Assembly: GCF_003583405.1 (NCBI RefSeq)
Contig: NZ_QXEC01000001.1
Coordinates: forward strand, 1 to 64,000
Direction: 5' to 3'
Length of the DNA: 64,000 nucleotides
From: Micromonospora radicis
GTDB lineage: Bacteria > Actinomycetota > Actinomycetes > Mycobacteriales > Micromonosporaceae
Shown: positions 50,122-60,203 of the stretch, piece after piece
Position numbering within the stretch: position 1 is the first letter of the stretch
Layout: every line of letters starts with the position of its first letter
Position numbers and translations under genes: made by a program
Notes under the pieces: model-generated
Seen by the model: the letters and a program-made list of their open reading frames with translations, nothing else
What the model was told of the DNA's origin: nothing
Database searches by the model: none

Positions 50122-51110
50122 CACAGGCTCGTCCCCACCGTGCGGCGGGCGATCAGGTTCGCCGACAGCACCAGGATCAACCCGATCACCGCCTCGAACA
50201 GGCCGATCGCGGCGGCGTAACTGAAGTTGCTGGACGCGAAACCGACCCGGAACAGGTAGGTGGAGATGACGTCCGCCGTCGGGTACGTCAGCGGGTTGTA
50301 GAGCAGCAGGATCTTCTCGAACCCGACCGCCATGAAGGTGCCGATGTTGAGGATCAGCAGCGTCACCATGGTCGGCCGGATGCCGGGCAGCGTCACGTGC
50401 CAGGTCTGGCGCCACCGGTTGGCGCCGTCGATGCGGGCCGCCTCGTACAGGTTGTCGTCGATGGTGGTGAGCGCGGCCAGGTAGAGGATGGTGCCCCAGC
50501 CCACCGTCTGCCAGACCTCCGAGGAGACGTAGATGGTGCGGAACCACTCCGGACGTTGCAGGAACGGGATCGCCTCCCCGCCACCGGCCCGGACCAGCTG
50601 GTTGATCGTGCCGTCCATGGAGAGCAGCTGCATGACCATCGCCGCCACGATCACGATGGACAGGAAGTGCGGCAGGTACGACACCGACTGCACGAACCGC
50701 TTGAGCCGGCGCGCGCGTACCTCGTTGAGCAGCAGCGCCAACACGATCGGCAGCGGGAAGCAGAACAGCAGGGTCAACGCGCCCAGCGCCAGGGTGTTGG
50801 TGAAGACGTTCCAGAACGTCGGGTCGCCGAGGAACATCTTGAAGTACCGCAACCCCACCCAGTACTCGCCGAAGATGTTGCCGCCGGGCTGGAACCGGCG
50901 GAAGGCGATCACGTTGCCGAGCATCGGCAGGTACCGGAAGATCAGGAAGAACAGCAGCGGCAGGATCGCCAACGAGTACAGCTGCCAGTCGCGCCGCAGC
51001 GCCCGGCGCCAGGTCCGGCGCGGCGGACGCGGCGGCGCCGGGGGTACCGGTGCCCCGCGCGGCACCTGGTCCTCGGCGGCCGGTGGGGCCACCCGGACCG
51101 GGCCGCTCAC
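50118..51110 (-). CDS. Carbohydrate ABC transporter permease (LplB type)
   Basis: A 330-residue permease with six helices and EAA loop EAARIDGANRWRQTWHVTLP. The Pro-rich N-terminus precedes WQLYSLAILPLLFFLIFRYL. GTG at 51110 overlaps the GH3 stop by GTGA. No ATPase is encoded in the operon; an unlinked MsmK-type ATPase would be needed. Confidence 0.92.
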   Translation of the reverse strand: MSGPVRVAPPAAEDQVPRGAPVPPAPPRPPRRTWRRALRRDWQLYSLAILPLLFFLIFRYLPMLGNVIAFRRFQPGGNIFGEYWVGLRYFKMFLGDPTFWNVFTNTLALGALTLLFCFPLPIVLALLLNEVRARRLKRFVQSVSYLPHFLSIVIVAAMVMQLLSMDGTINQLVRAGGGEAIPFLQRPEWFRTIYVSSEVWQTVGWGTILYLAALTTIDDNLYEAARIDGANRWRQTWHVTLPGIRPTMVTLLILNIGTFMAVGFEKILLLYNPLTYPTADVISTYLFRVGFASSNFSYAAAIGLFEAVIGLILVLSANLIARRTVGTSLW

Positions 51111-53521
51111 CGCCTCTCCTGCGGCACCACGTCCGCCCGGCTGACCAGTTCCCGCCGGTGACCGACCTCCCGCTCGTCGCCGACCAGCGTCAGGGCCAGC
51201 CGGGCGGCGAAGTCGTCGCTGGAGCGGCCCAGCCGAAGCTCCACCGCGCCGGGCTCGACCACCCGCCGGCCGTGTACGCCGACGAACGAGGTGACGTCGG
51301 CGGGTACCGCGAAGGTGACCCGGGCGGCGGCGCCCGCCGGCAGCGGCACCCGCGCGTACCCGACCAGGCGGACCACCGGGCGGGTGGTCTGCGCCACCGG
51401 GTCGTGCAGGTAGAGCTGCACCACCTCGGTGCCGGCCCGCGGCCCGGTGTTGCGGACCGTCACCCCGACGCGCACCGTGCCGTCGACCGGCCAGTCCACC
51501 GGCGTACCGGTGCCGCCGGCCGCCTCGCCGCCGGCCACGTCACCGCCGGCCACGTCACCGCCGGCCGCCTCGGCGTCGGTCCAGTCGAAGGTGGTGTACG
51601 TCAGCCCGTGCCCGAACGGGAAGGCCGGCGTGGGGTCCACCGAGGACACCTCGCTGCGGTGGCCCAGGATGGGGGAGAGGTACGTGCGGGGCAGCCCGCC
51701 GCCGTCGCGGGGCACGCTGACCGGCAGCCGCCCGGACACCTCCACCGCACCGGTGAGCACCTCGGCCAGCGCCTGACCGCCGAACTGGCCGGGGAAGAAC
51801 GCCTGGACGATCGCGGTGGCGTCGTCCACCTCCGGACCCAGGGCGTACGGGCGACCGGCGAGCACCACCAGCACCACCGGCGTACCGGTGGCCAGCACCG
51901 CCCGGACCAGCTCGGCCTGCACACCGGGCAGCCGCAGGTCGACCGCGTCGCACCCCTCGCCGGAGGTGCCCCGACCGAACATGCCCGCCCGGTCACCGAC
52001 GGCCAGTACGCAGACGTCGGCGGCGGCTGCCGCCTCGACCGCCACGGCGATGCCGGAGGTGTCCTCGCCGGTGACGGCGCAGCCCGGTACGCTGGTCAGC
52101 TCGGCACAGCGCCGCCGCAGCTCCGCGTGCAGCGACGGGATCCGCACCCCGACCCCGTGCTCCGGATACCGCACCCCGATGTGCAGCGGGAACGAGTAGC
52201 AGCCGAGCATCGCCATCGGGTCGTCGGCGACCGGACCGACCAGTGCGATCCGCCGGCCGGTGCGCAACGGCAGCAGCCCGTCGCGGTTGCGCAGCAGGAT
52301 CACCGAGCGGCGGGCCAGCCGCAGCGCCACCTCCCGGTCGGCCTCGTCGTCCAGGCACAGCTCGTCGACGTCGGCCGGCAGCGCCCGCCAGTCCTCGTCC
52401 AGCAACCCCAGTTGGATCTTCTGGACCAGCACCCGGCGCAGCGCCCGGTCGACCAGCGCCTCGTCGACGGCGCCGGAGCGTACCGCCGCCACCAGCGGCG
52501 GGCCGTAGGCGTCCACCGTGGGCAGTTCCACGTCGATGCCGGCGCGCAGCGCGAGCCGGGCGGCGTCGGCGGCGTCGGCGGCGACACCGTGCAGGCGTTG
52601 CAGGAACCGGACGGCGTAGTAGTCGGCGACCAGCACCCCGTCGAATCCCCACCGGTCGCGCAGCAGCTCGGTCAGCAGTTCCTCGTCGGCGGCCGCCGGC
52701 ACCCCGTCGACCTCGGCGTAGGAGTTCATCACCGAGCGCGCCCCGCCGAGGCGCAGCGCCATCTCGAACGGGGGCAGGATCACGTCGGCCAACTCCCGCC
52801 GGCCCATCGACACCGGGGCCTGGTTCCGTCCGCCCCGGGTGGCCGAGTAGCCCGCGAAGTGCTTCAACGTGGCGACCACACCGGCGTGTTCCAACCCCCG
52901 CACGTACGCCGCGCCGACCGTGCCGACCAGGTACGGATCCTCGCCGATGGTCTCCTCCGTACGGCCCCACCGGTAGTCGCGGGTCACGTCCAGCACCGGC
53001 GCCAGCCCCTGGTGGACCCCGGCGGCGCGCATCGAGCGCCCGATCCGGCCGGCCATCTCCTCGACCAGGTCGGGGTCGAAGGCAGCGCCCCAGCACAGCG
53101 GTGCGGGATGCACGGTGGCCCGCCAGGCGGCGAAGCCGGTCAGGCACTCCTCGTGCACCTGCGCCGGGATGCCGAACCGGCTGGCCGCCACGATCTGCGC
53201 CTGCGACGCGGCCAGGGAACGGGCGCCCTGCACCGGATCCACCGGCGCGGTCCCGAACGGCCGGGTCAGCTGCCCCAACCCGTGCCGGATCGCCGTCGAC
53301 CAGGGCGGGGTGTACTCCATCATGTCGGTCTGGTGTGGGGCCACGCCTCCGCCGGCGGCGTCGGCGCCGACCCAGAGACCGACCAGTTGGGCGACCTTCT
53401 CCGCCAGCGACATCAGCGGGATGAGCGCGTCGGCCCGCTCGTCGGGCCGCAGTGCCGGATCACGCCAACGGTCGTCGTCCGGTGCCGCCGGCGGATCGTC
53501 CACGGGCAGCTGACTTGTCAT
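51107..53521 (-). CDS. GH3 family beta-glucosidase/beta-xylosidase
   Basis: An 804-residue cytoplasmic enzyme. (beta/alpha)8 domain with HFAGYSATRGGRNQAPVSMG and the nucleophile Asp300 in GVLVADYYAVRFL; alpha/beta sandwich with ALVGPVADDPMAMLGCYSFP and GGRPYALGPEVDD-like motifs; fibronectin III-like C-terminal domain (VRNTGPRAGTEVVQLYLHDP). A Gly/Ala insert with AGGDVAGG repeats lies near residue 650. ATG at 53521 follows GGAGGGG. First gene of the import operon; xylo-oligosaccharide is the likely substrate. Confidence 0.9.
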   Translation of the reverse strand: MTSQLPVDDPPAAPDDDRWRDPALRPDERADALIPLMSLAEKVAQLVGLWVGADAAGGGVAPHQTDMMEYTPPWSTAIRHGLGQLTRPFGTAPVDPVQGARSLAASQAQIVAASRFGIPAQVHEECLTGFAAWRATVHPAPLCWGAAFDPDLVEEMAGRIGRSMRAAGVHQGLAPVLDVTRDYRWGRTEETIGEDPYLVGTVGAAYVRGLEHAGVVATLKHFAGYSATRGGRNQAPVSMGRRELADVILPPFEMALRLGGARSVMNSYAEVDGVPAAADEELLTELLRDRWGFDGVLVADYYAVRFLQRLHGVAADAADAARLALRAGIDVELPTVDAYGPPLVAAVRSGAVDEALVDRALRRVLVQKIQLGLLDEDWRALPADVDELCLDDEADREVALRLARRSVILLRNRDGLLPLRTGRRIALVGPVADDPMAMLGCYSFPLHIGVRYPEHGVGVRIPSLHAELRRRCAELTSVPGCAVTGEDTSGIAVAVEAAAAADVCVLAVGDRAGMFGRGTSGEGCDAVDLRLPGVQAELVRAVLATGTPVVLVVLAGRPYALGPEVDDATAIVQAFFPGQFGGQALAEVLTGAVEVSGRLPVSVPRDGGGLPRTYLSPILGHRSEVSSVDPTPAFPFGHGLTYTTFDWTDAEAAGGDVAGGDVAGGEAAGGTGTPVDWPVDGTVRVGVTVRNTGPRAGTEVVQLYLHDPVAQTTRPVVRLVGYARVPLPAGAAARVTFAVPADVTSFVGVHGRRVVEPGAVELRLGRSSDDFAARLALTLVGDEREVGHRRELVSRADVVPQERR
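51513..51572 (-). repeat. Four 15-bp units in the GH3 gene
   Basis: Units at 51513-51527, 51528-51542, 51543-51557 and 51558-51572, the middle two identical, encode the Gly/Ala-rich AGGDVAGGDVAGGEAAGG insert before the fibronectin-like domain. Confidence 0.85.
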
Positions 53522-53593
53522 GCGCACCCCTCCGGCCGCGCCCGGCAGGTCGTCCCGGCGGTTCCACCAACCGTCGCGGAGCACGGCGATCAT

Positions 53594-53604
53594 CGAAATT
53601 TTCG
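53594..53604 (-). promoter_or_regulatory. CGAAATTTTCG operator candidate before GH3
   Basis: 11-bp palindrome, about 20-30 bases downstream of the predicted start point of the GH3 operon, flanked by TTTCGGAAA-like sequence. Similar CGAAA-N-TTTCG boxes occur before the LacI remnant and the xylanase. Confidence 0.6.
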
Positions 53605-53629
53605 GAAACCGATTCGTTACCGTGTCGGG

Positions 53630-53659
53630 AACCTAAGGGCGTCGATGAATCCGTGTCAA
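53630..53659 (-). promoter_or_regulatory. Promoter of the GH3-transporter operon
   Basis: Minus strand TTGACA (53659-53654), 18-base spacer, TAGGTT (53635-53630). A perfect -35 and a good -10, giving a leader of about 100 bases. Confidence 0.65.
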
Positions 53660-53782
53660 GGGCCGGGAATGCACTGTCCAGCCCTAAGATGTCGAGCGGG
53701 TAAGCGATTGCCGGTGCGTCGTGCCGACCGGCAGCGCATCGACCGATGTCAGCGGCGATCGTGCTGCGCGTGCTAGAGTTTG

Positions 53783-53795
53783 CCGAAACTTTCGG
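53783..53795 (+). promoter_or_regulatory. CCGAAACTTTCGG operator candidate before the LacI remnant
   Basis: 13-bp palindrome 20 bases before the ATG of the LacI-family remnant; a TAGAGT -10-like element lies at 53774-53779. Autoregulation would be expected from an intact LacI gene. Confidence 0.6.
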
Positions 53796-53814
53796 AACCG
53801 TTGCCGAGGAGCGG

Positions 53815-54052
53815 ATGACGGAGAGCCGCTCGCCCTCGGCGCTCGGCGCCACGACAATCGCGACCATCGCCCAGGAGGTCGGGGTCTCGGCGGCGACGGT
53901 CTCCAAGGTCCTCAACGGCCGTGCCGACGTCGCCGCGGCGACCCGGGCCCGGGTCGAGGCGGTCGGCGCCACCACCGGGGTCGACGTGGTGCCGAGCTGG
54001 TGTCCGGGAGAGCACCGCACCCGCCCCGACGGCCCTGACCCACCGGTGGTGA
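53815..54052 (+). pseudogene. LacI-family regulator with internal deletion
   Basis: The ATG at 53815 (GAGGAG site) begins MTESRSPSALG and then the LacI HTH: TTIATIAQEVGVSAATVSKV and LNGRADVAAATRARVEAV. After ~46 residues the frame is lost. A third frame then reads VRESTAPAPTALTHRW and stops at 54050-54052; RESTAP is the typical C-terminus of LacI proteins. Some 270 residues of ligand-binding core are missing and the frame is broken. The gene sits 7 bases before the esterase, as if once in the same operon. Confidence 0.72.
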
Positions 54053-54058
54053 TCAGCC

Positions 54059-55096
54059 ATGCCCCTGTTCGACCTGCCCCTGGACCAGCTGCGTACGTAC
54101 GCCCCCGAGGTCACCGAGCCCGCCGACTTCGACGAGTTCTGGCAGCGCACGCTGCACCAGGCGGCGGCGGCGGCCGTGCCGGTGCTGGTCGACGTCCGTC
54201 CCGAACCCACCGACCTGCGCCTGGTCGACACCTTCGACGTCACCTTCGCCGGTTTCGCCGGTGACCCGGTACGTGCCTGGTACACCCGCCCGTCGGCGCT
54301 GCCCGACCCGCTGCCGGTGGTCGTCGAGTACGTCGGCTACGGGCGCGGCCGGGGCCTGCCGCACGAGCGGCTGACCTGGTCCGCCGCCGGCTACGCGCAC
54401 CTGCTGATGGACGCCCGCGGGCAGTCCGGGCAGTACGGCGTCGGCGACACCGTCGACCCGCACGGCAGCGCGCCCGGCGGGCCGGCACCGGTGACCCGGG
54501 GCATCCTGTCGCCCGAGGGCTACTACTACCGGCGACTGGTCACCGACGCGGTATGCGCCGTCGCGGCGGCCCGGTCCCTGCCCGGGGTCGACCCGGACCG
54601 GGTGGTCGTCGCCGGCAACAGCCAGGGCGGTGGGCTGGCCCTGGCGGTCGCCGGGCTGGTGCCGGACCTGGCCGCCGTGCTGTCCACCGCGCCGTTCCTC
54701 TGCCACCCGCAGCGGGCCGTCGAACTCACCGACGTCGGCGCGTACGGCCAGATCGTCACCTACCTGGCGGTGCACCGGGAGGCGGAGGCGGCGGTCGCGC
54801 GCACCCTGTCCTACGTCGACGGGGTCACCTTCGCGCGGCGGGCCCGGGCCCCGCTGCACATGGGCGTCGGGCTGCGCGACGTGGTCTGCCCGCCGAGCAC
54901 CGGTTTCGCCGCGTACAACCAGTACGGCGCCGCCCACGACGGCCCGGCACCGGGGCGCACCATGCACGTCTACCCGTTCAACGGTCACGAACACGGCGAG
55001 GCGCTGCACGTTCGACGCCAACTGCGCTGGCTGTCCGGCGTACTCGCTGAGTCGGACCGGGTGTCGGCGACGCGCGACGCGACGATCTCTGGGTGA
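54059..55096 (+). CDS. CE7-type acetyl xylan esterase / cephalosporin deacetylase
   Basis: A 345-residue alpha/beta-hydrolase of the CE7/AXE1 family. LPVVVEYVGYGRGRGLPHER, the nucleophile Ser188 in VAGNSQGGGLAL, PFLCHPQRAVELTD and the catalytic His in YPFNGHEHGE. No signal peptide, so it deacetylates imported xylo-oligosaccharides in the cytoplasm. Directly behind the LacI remnant and ahead of the xylanase operator. Confidence 0.9.
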   Translation: MPLFDLPLDQLRTYAPEVTEPADFDEFWQRTLHQAAAAAVPVLVDVRPEPTDLRLVDTFDVTFAGFAGDPVRAWYTRPSALPDPLPVVVEYVGYGRGRGLPHERLTWSAAGYAHLLMDARGQSGQYGVGDTVDPHGSAPGGPAPVTRGILSPEGYYYRRLVTDAVCAVAAARSLPGVDPDRVVVAGNSQGGGLALAVAGLVPDLAAVLSTAPFLCHPQRAVELTDVGAYGQIVTYLAVHREAEAAVARTLSYVDGVTFARRARAPLHMGVGLRDVVCPPSTGFAAYNQYGAAHDGPAPGRTMHVYPFNGHEHGEALHVRRQLRWLSGVLAESDRVSATRDATISG

Positions 55097-56851
<1,755 letters not shown>

Positions 56852-56899
56852 GTGCAACGAACGGCCCCTGCTTGACGAATCGCCCCCGGCCGGTCCCAC

Positions 56900-56960
56900 G
56901 TTGATCATGAGGTTGGCGGCAGTCGAGGAGATCGACTTCGCCGCCAACCTCATGATCAAC
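56900..56960. terminator. 61-nt hairpin repeat element after the xylanase
   Basis: A perfect 21-bp stem (56900-56920 with 56940-56960), arms beginning GTTGATCATGAGGTTGGCGG, with an inner AGTCGA/TCGACT stem. It lies between converging genes 49 bases past the xylanase stop and works as a bidirectional terminator candidate. I recall similar intergenic elements in Micromonosporaceae, but this was not checked. Confidence 0.6.
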
Positions 56961-56982
56961 CAGGTTGGGGTGGTGCTGGGGC

Positions 56983-58587
56983 TCAGCAGCGGCTGATCGT
57001 CGAGTTGCTCAGGGTGATGTTGCTGATGGTCAGGTTGGTCGTGCAGGGGCTCTCCAGGATCCGGCTGTTCACCAGCGTGAAGTTGCGCAGGCCGATGTCC
57101 CGGTTGCCGGGGAACTCGGCGCGGGCGGCCAGCCGCAGCTCACCGCCGCCGCTGATCGTGCCGCCGCCGGCCGCGACATCCACCCCGGTGCAGTTCTCGA
57201 TCAGGATGGCGTTGTTGCCGGTGTTGGCGATGTCGACCCGGTTGACCGCGAGCCCACCGGACTCCGAGACGCAGAAGATCCCCCGACCGCCGCCGCGGGC
57301 CCGCACCGTACCGACCCGGATGTTGGTCGGGTAGGCGTTGCCGACGCGCCCGGCCCGGTTGGCGATCCGGAACGCCGCGTAGCCGGTGCCGCTGCCCGCG
57401 TTCTCCGCGTCGACCGTGGTCACCGTGGCGTTGATGGTCTGGTTGAGCAGTAGCCCGGACTCGCCGACGTTGCGGGCGGTCACCGTGCCGATCGTCAACC
57501 CGTCCACACCGTACGTCTCCACCGCGTGCGAGCCGGCACCGGAGACGTACACGTCGTCGATGCGTACGTTGCGGGTCCACTGGCTGGTGTCGCCCCGGTT
57601 GTCGATGCGTACGCCCAACCCGCCGGAGAGCCGCATCTCGATCCGGCCCAGCACCACGTCGGTGACGTTGCGCAGGAAGATCCCGTACAGCGGGGCACCG
57701 GTGACGGTGAGGTTCTGCACCTCGACCTGGGTGGTGCCGCGTGAGTAGATCGGCGCCTGATCGCCGCTGCCGGATCCGGTCACGTTGATCGTGCCGCACA
57801 CGTCGATCGTGGTGTAGCTGGGCAGCGAGATGCGGGAACCGGCGCTGATGCTGCCGGAGCCGCGTACCACCACCCGCTGCTTGCTGGTCCGCCCGGCGGG
57901 CAGGGCGTTCACCGCGGCCTGCACGGCGGCCCGCATGTCGCCGCCGGTGTGGTGGACCGCGCCACCGGCGGTGCGGGCGGTCCACGTCGAGCCGTTGAGC
58001 ACCGCCTCGGTCTGGAACGCGCCGCTGCCGCAGCCGGCGGCGGCACCGACCGGCACCAACCGCCACTGCTGGTTGGCGCCGCCGACGTCCGGGTACTGCG
58101 AGATCATCGCGCCGTCGGCGGTCGACCAGCCCCACAGGTCGAGCGCCTTGTTGGAGTGCCGGTTGACCAGCCGAACGTGACCGCCGTCGGAGTCGGCCAG
58201 CCGGAAGTGCTGACGGGTGTTGCCGCTGGCCGCGGTGTTCTGTACCAGTTGGACGCCGTCGTTGGCGTTGGGCAGTTCGAGGACCTTTCCGCTGTGCACC
58301 GAGCGGATCTGGTGGTAGCCGCCGCCCACGTCGACGAAGCGCCACTGCTGCACGACGGCGTCGTTGCGGGTGAACTGGTTGATCGGGGCGTTGTCGGCGG
58401 TCGACCAGTTCCACACGTCCATCGCCTTGCCGCTGTGCCGGTTGACGATGACGTAGCTGGCGTTGGGGTCGACGGTGGCGGCCCGGGCGGCCGGTGCCGC
58501 GACGGCGCCGGCCACGCCGAGCAACGCGAGCGCGACCACGAGCACCAGGGCCTGTCGGAGTCGTCTGGGGAGTGCCCTGAACAGCAT
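56983..58587 (-). CDS. Secreted ricin-type lectin plus parallel beta-helix protein
   Basis: A 534-residue protein. Signal ~1-37 ending ARAATVD. A ricin-type beta-trefoil with YVIVNRHSGKAMDVWNWSTA and QQWRFVDVGGGYHQIRSVHS-type Q-W repeats spans ~40-175. The rest is a right-handed parallel beta-helix (NVTDVVLGRIEMRLSGGLGV, VDGLTIGTVTARNVGESGLL) like pectate lyases and GH28 proteins. Substrate is a plant or microbial polysaccharide, not definable. ATG at 58587 follows GGAGGAAACGC. Confidence 0.8.
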   Translation of the reverse strand: MLFRALPRRLRQALVLVVALALLGVAGAVAAPAARAATVDPNASYVIVNRHSGKAMDVWNWSTADNAPINQFTRNDAVVQQWRFVDVGGGYHQIRSVHSGKVLELPNANDGVQLVQNTAASGNTRQHFRLADSDGGHVRLVNRHSNKALDLWGWSTADGAMISQYPDVGGANQQWRLVPVGAAAGCGSGAFQTEAVLNGSTWTARTAGGAVHHTGGDMRAAVQAAVNALPAGRTSKQRVVVRGSGSISAGSRISLPSYTTIDVCGTINVTGSGSGDQAPIYSRGTTQVEVQNLTVTGAPLYGIFLRNVTDVVLGRIEMRLSGGLGVRIDNRGDTSQWTRNVRIDDVYVSGAGSHAVETYGVDGLTIGTVTARNVGESGLLLNQTINATVTTVDAENAGSGTGYAAFRIANRAGRVGNAYPTNIRVGTVRARGGGRGIFCVSESGGLAVNRVDIANTGNNAILIENCTGVDVAAGGGTISGGGELRLAARAEFPGNRDIGLRNFTLVNSRILESPCTTNLTISNITLSNSTISRC

Positions 58588-58682
58588 GCGTTTCCTCCAG
58601 GGGAGCGGTGGTGGTGTGCGTACCGGGACGGCGCCCGGACGGCGGGTGTGTCGCCCGGGCGCCGACGGTGCGGTCTCGCGGG

Positions 58683-60023
58683 TCAGGCCAGCGAGCAGGG
58701 GACGGCGTTGAGGGTGAAGGCGGTCGGGGCGGCGGCGTTGCCGCCGTGGTCGGCCTGGAAACCGATGGTGACCGAGCCACCGGGGGCGATGGCGGCGTTG
58801 TACGAGACGTTGCGGGCGGTCACCGCACCCGAGGTGGGGGAGTAGGTGGCGTTCCAGCCGCCGGTGATGCGCTGCCCGGTGGGCAGGGTGAAGGCCAGGC
58901 TCCAGCCGTTGACCGCCGTGGCGCCGGTGTTGGTGATGGTCACCGACGCGGTCAGCCCGGTGTTCCAGGCGTTTACCGCGTACCCGATCCGGCAGCCCGT
59001 GCCCGGCGGCGGGGTCGGGGTCGGCGGCAGTGTCGGACTCGGCGTCGGGGTCGGCGGTACGGTCGGCGACGGGGTGGACGTCGGCGGCGGGCTGGTCGGT
59101 GCGGTGGTGTCCAGGCCGAAGAAGCGGATGGCCTGCGCGGCGTCGACCGGCAGGTTGTGCGACACGCCCTGCATGCTGATCGCCTCCACCGGCGCCTGCC
59201 CGCCCGAGCCGCCGTAGCGGGTCCGGGTGTAGCCGGCCTGCGGGCTGTCGGTGAACGTGGGCGTCTGGCTCAGGCCGTGTACGTTGGTCCACTGCTTGAT
59301 CTGCTCACCGAAGTTGGGGTAACGCAGCACGTCGTCGTTGGTGCCGTGCCAGGTCTGCATCCGCGGGCGCGGGCCGGAGTAACCCGGGTACGCGTTGCGG
59401 ACCAGGTCACCCCACTGTTGCGGGGTACGTACGAGTTGCCCGTTGGCGCACTCGCTGTTCCACTCGGAGCCGTTGCTGGTGGCGAAGCAGCCGAACGGTA
59501 CGCCGGAGAAGGCGGCCCCGGCGGCGAACACGTCCGGGTAGAGGCCGAGCAGTACGTTTGTCATCATCGCCCCGGACGAGACGCCGGTGGCGAAGATGCG
59601 GGTCGGGTCGACCGGGTAGCGCTGCCGGACGTGGTCGACCATGGACATGATGCCGACCGGGTCACTGCCGCCACCGCGCCGCAACGCCTGCGGCGAGGAG
59701 ACGTCGAAACACTGGCTGCTGCGGGTGACCGACGGGTACACCACGAGGTAGCCGTACCGGTCGGCCAGGGCCGCGAACTGGGTGCCGGAGTGCAGCGCCG
59801 GGCCGGTGCCGGTGCAGTAGTGCACCGCGACCAGCAGCCCCGGCCGGGGCGCGAGCCGGTCCGGCACGTACAGGTACATGCGTAGGTTGCTGGGGTTGGT
59901 GCCGAAGTTGGTCACCTCGGTCAGCGTGGCCGCCGACGCCGGTGCCGGGATCGACAACGCCGCCAGCGCGGTCAGGATGACCGCCGCGAGGGCGGCGCAG
60001 CACAGTCTGATCGCGTTCTTCAT
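58683..60023 (-). CDS. Secreted CE1/PHB-depolymerase-type esterase with CBM2
   Basis: A 446-residue secreted esterase. Signal ~1-32 ending ASAATL. Nucleophile Ser149 in GVSSGAMMTNVLLGLYPD, upstream LLVAVHYCTGTGPALHSGTQ as oxyanion region, and QGVSHNLPVD with the catalytic His. A TPTPSPT linker joins a CBM2 (GCRIGYAVNAWNTGLTASVT). The family includes acetylxylan and feruloyl esterases and PHB depolymerases; the CBM2 and neighbours favour acetyl or feruloyl xylan. ATG at 60023 has GGGAG upstream. Confidence 0.87.
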   Translation of the reverse strand: MKNAIRLCCAALAAVILTALAALSIPAPASAATLTEVTNFGTNPSNLRMYLYVPDRLAPRPGLLVAVHYCTGTGPALHSGTQFAALADRYGYLVVYPSVTRSSQCFDVSSPQALRRGGGSDPVGIMSMVDHVRQRYPVDPTRIFATGVSSGAMMTNVLLGLYPDVFAAGAAFSGVPFGCFATSNGSEWNSECANGQLVRTPQQWGDLVRNAYPGYSGPRPRMQTWHGTNDDVLRYPNFGEQIKQWTNVHGLSQTPTFTDSPQAGYTRTRYGGSGGQAPVEAISMQGVSHNLPVDAAQAIRFFGLDTTAPTSPPPTSTPSPTVPPTPTPSPTLPPTPTPPPGTGCRIGYAVNAWNTGLTASVTITNTGATAVNGWSLAFTLPTGQRITGGWNATYSPTSGAVTARNVSYNAAIAPGGSVTIGFQADHGGNAAAPTAFTLNAVPCSLA

Positions 60024-60203
60024 CGGGAGGGCTCCCTGGGACGGGGGTGGACAGGGCGGTGCTCCGATCGAGGGCTGCCCGGTGCCCGATCTCGTCCGGC
60101 TCAGGAACATCGACGATTATCGTTGGCGCAGGGGGGTGGTGACAAGACGCCGGGCCCGTGTCGCGGGGCAGCCGACCCCGGCGAGGATCCTTATCCTCGG
60201 TCC

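Noticed and set aside
51050-53776. 908-codon plus-strand frame opposite GH3
   Set aside because: Antisense artefact of high GC; the GH3 frame has all catalytic motifs.
60113-60123. ACGATTATCGT as an operator
   Set aside because: Only an 11-bp palindrome in an otherwise featureless gap; no matching copies or clear promoter.
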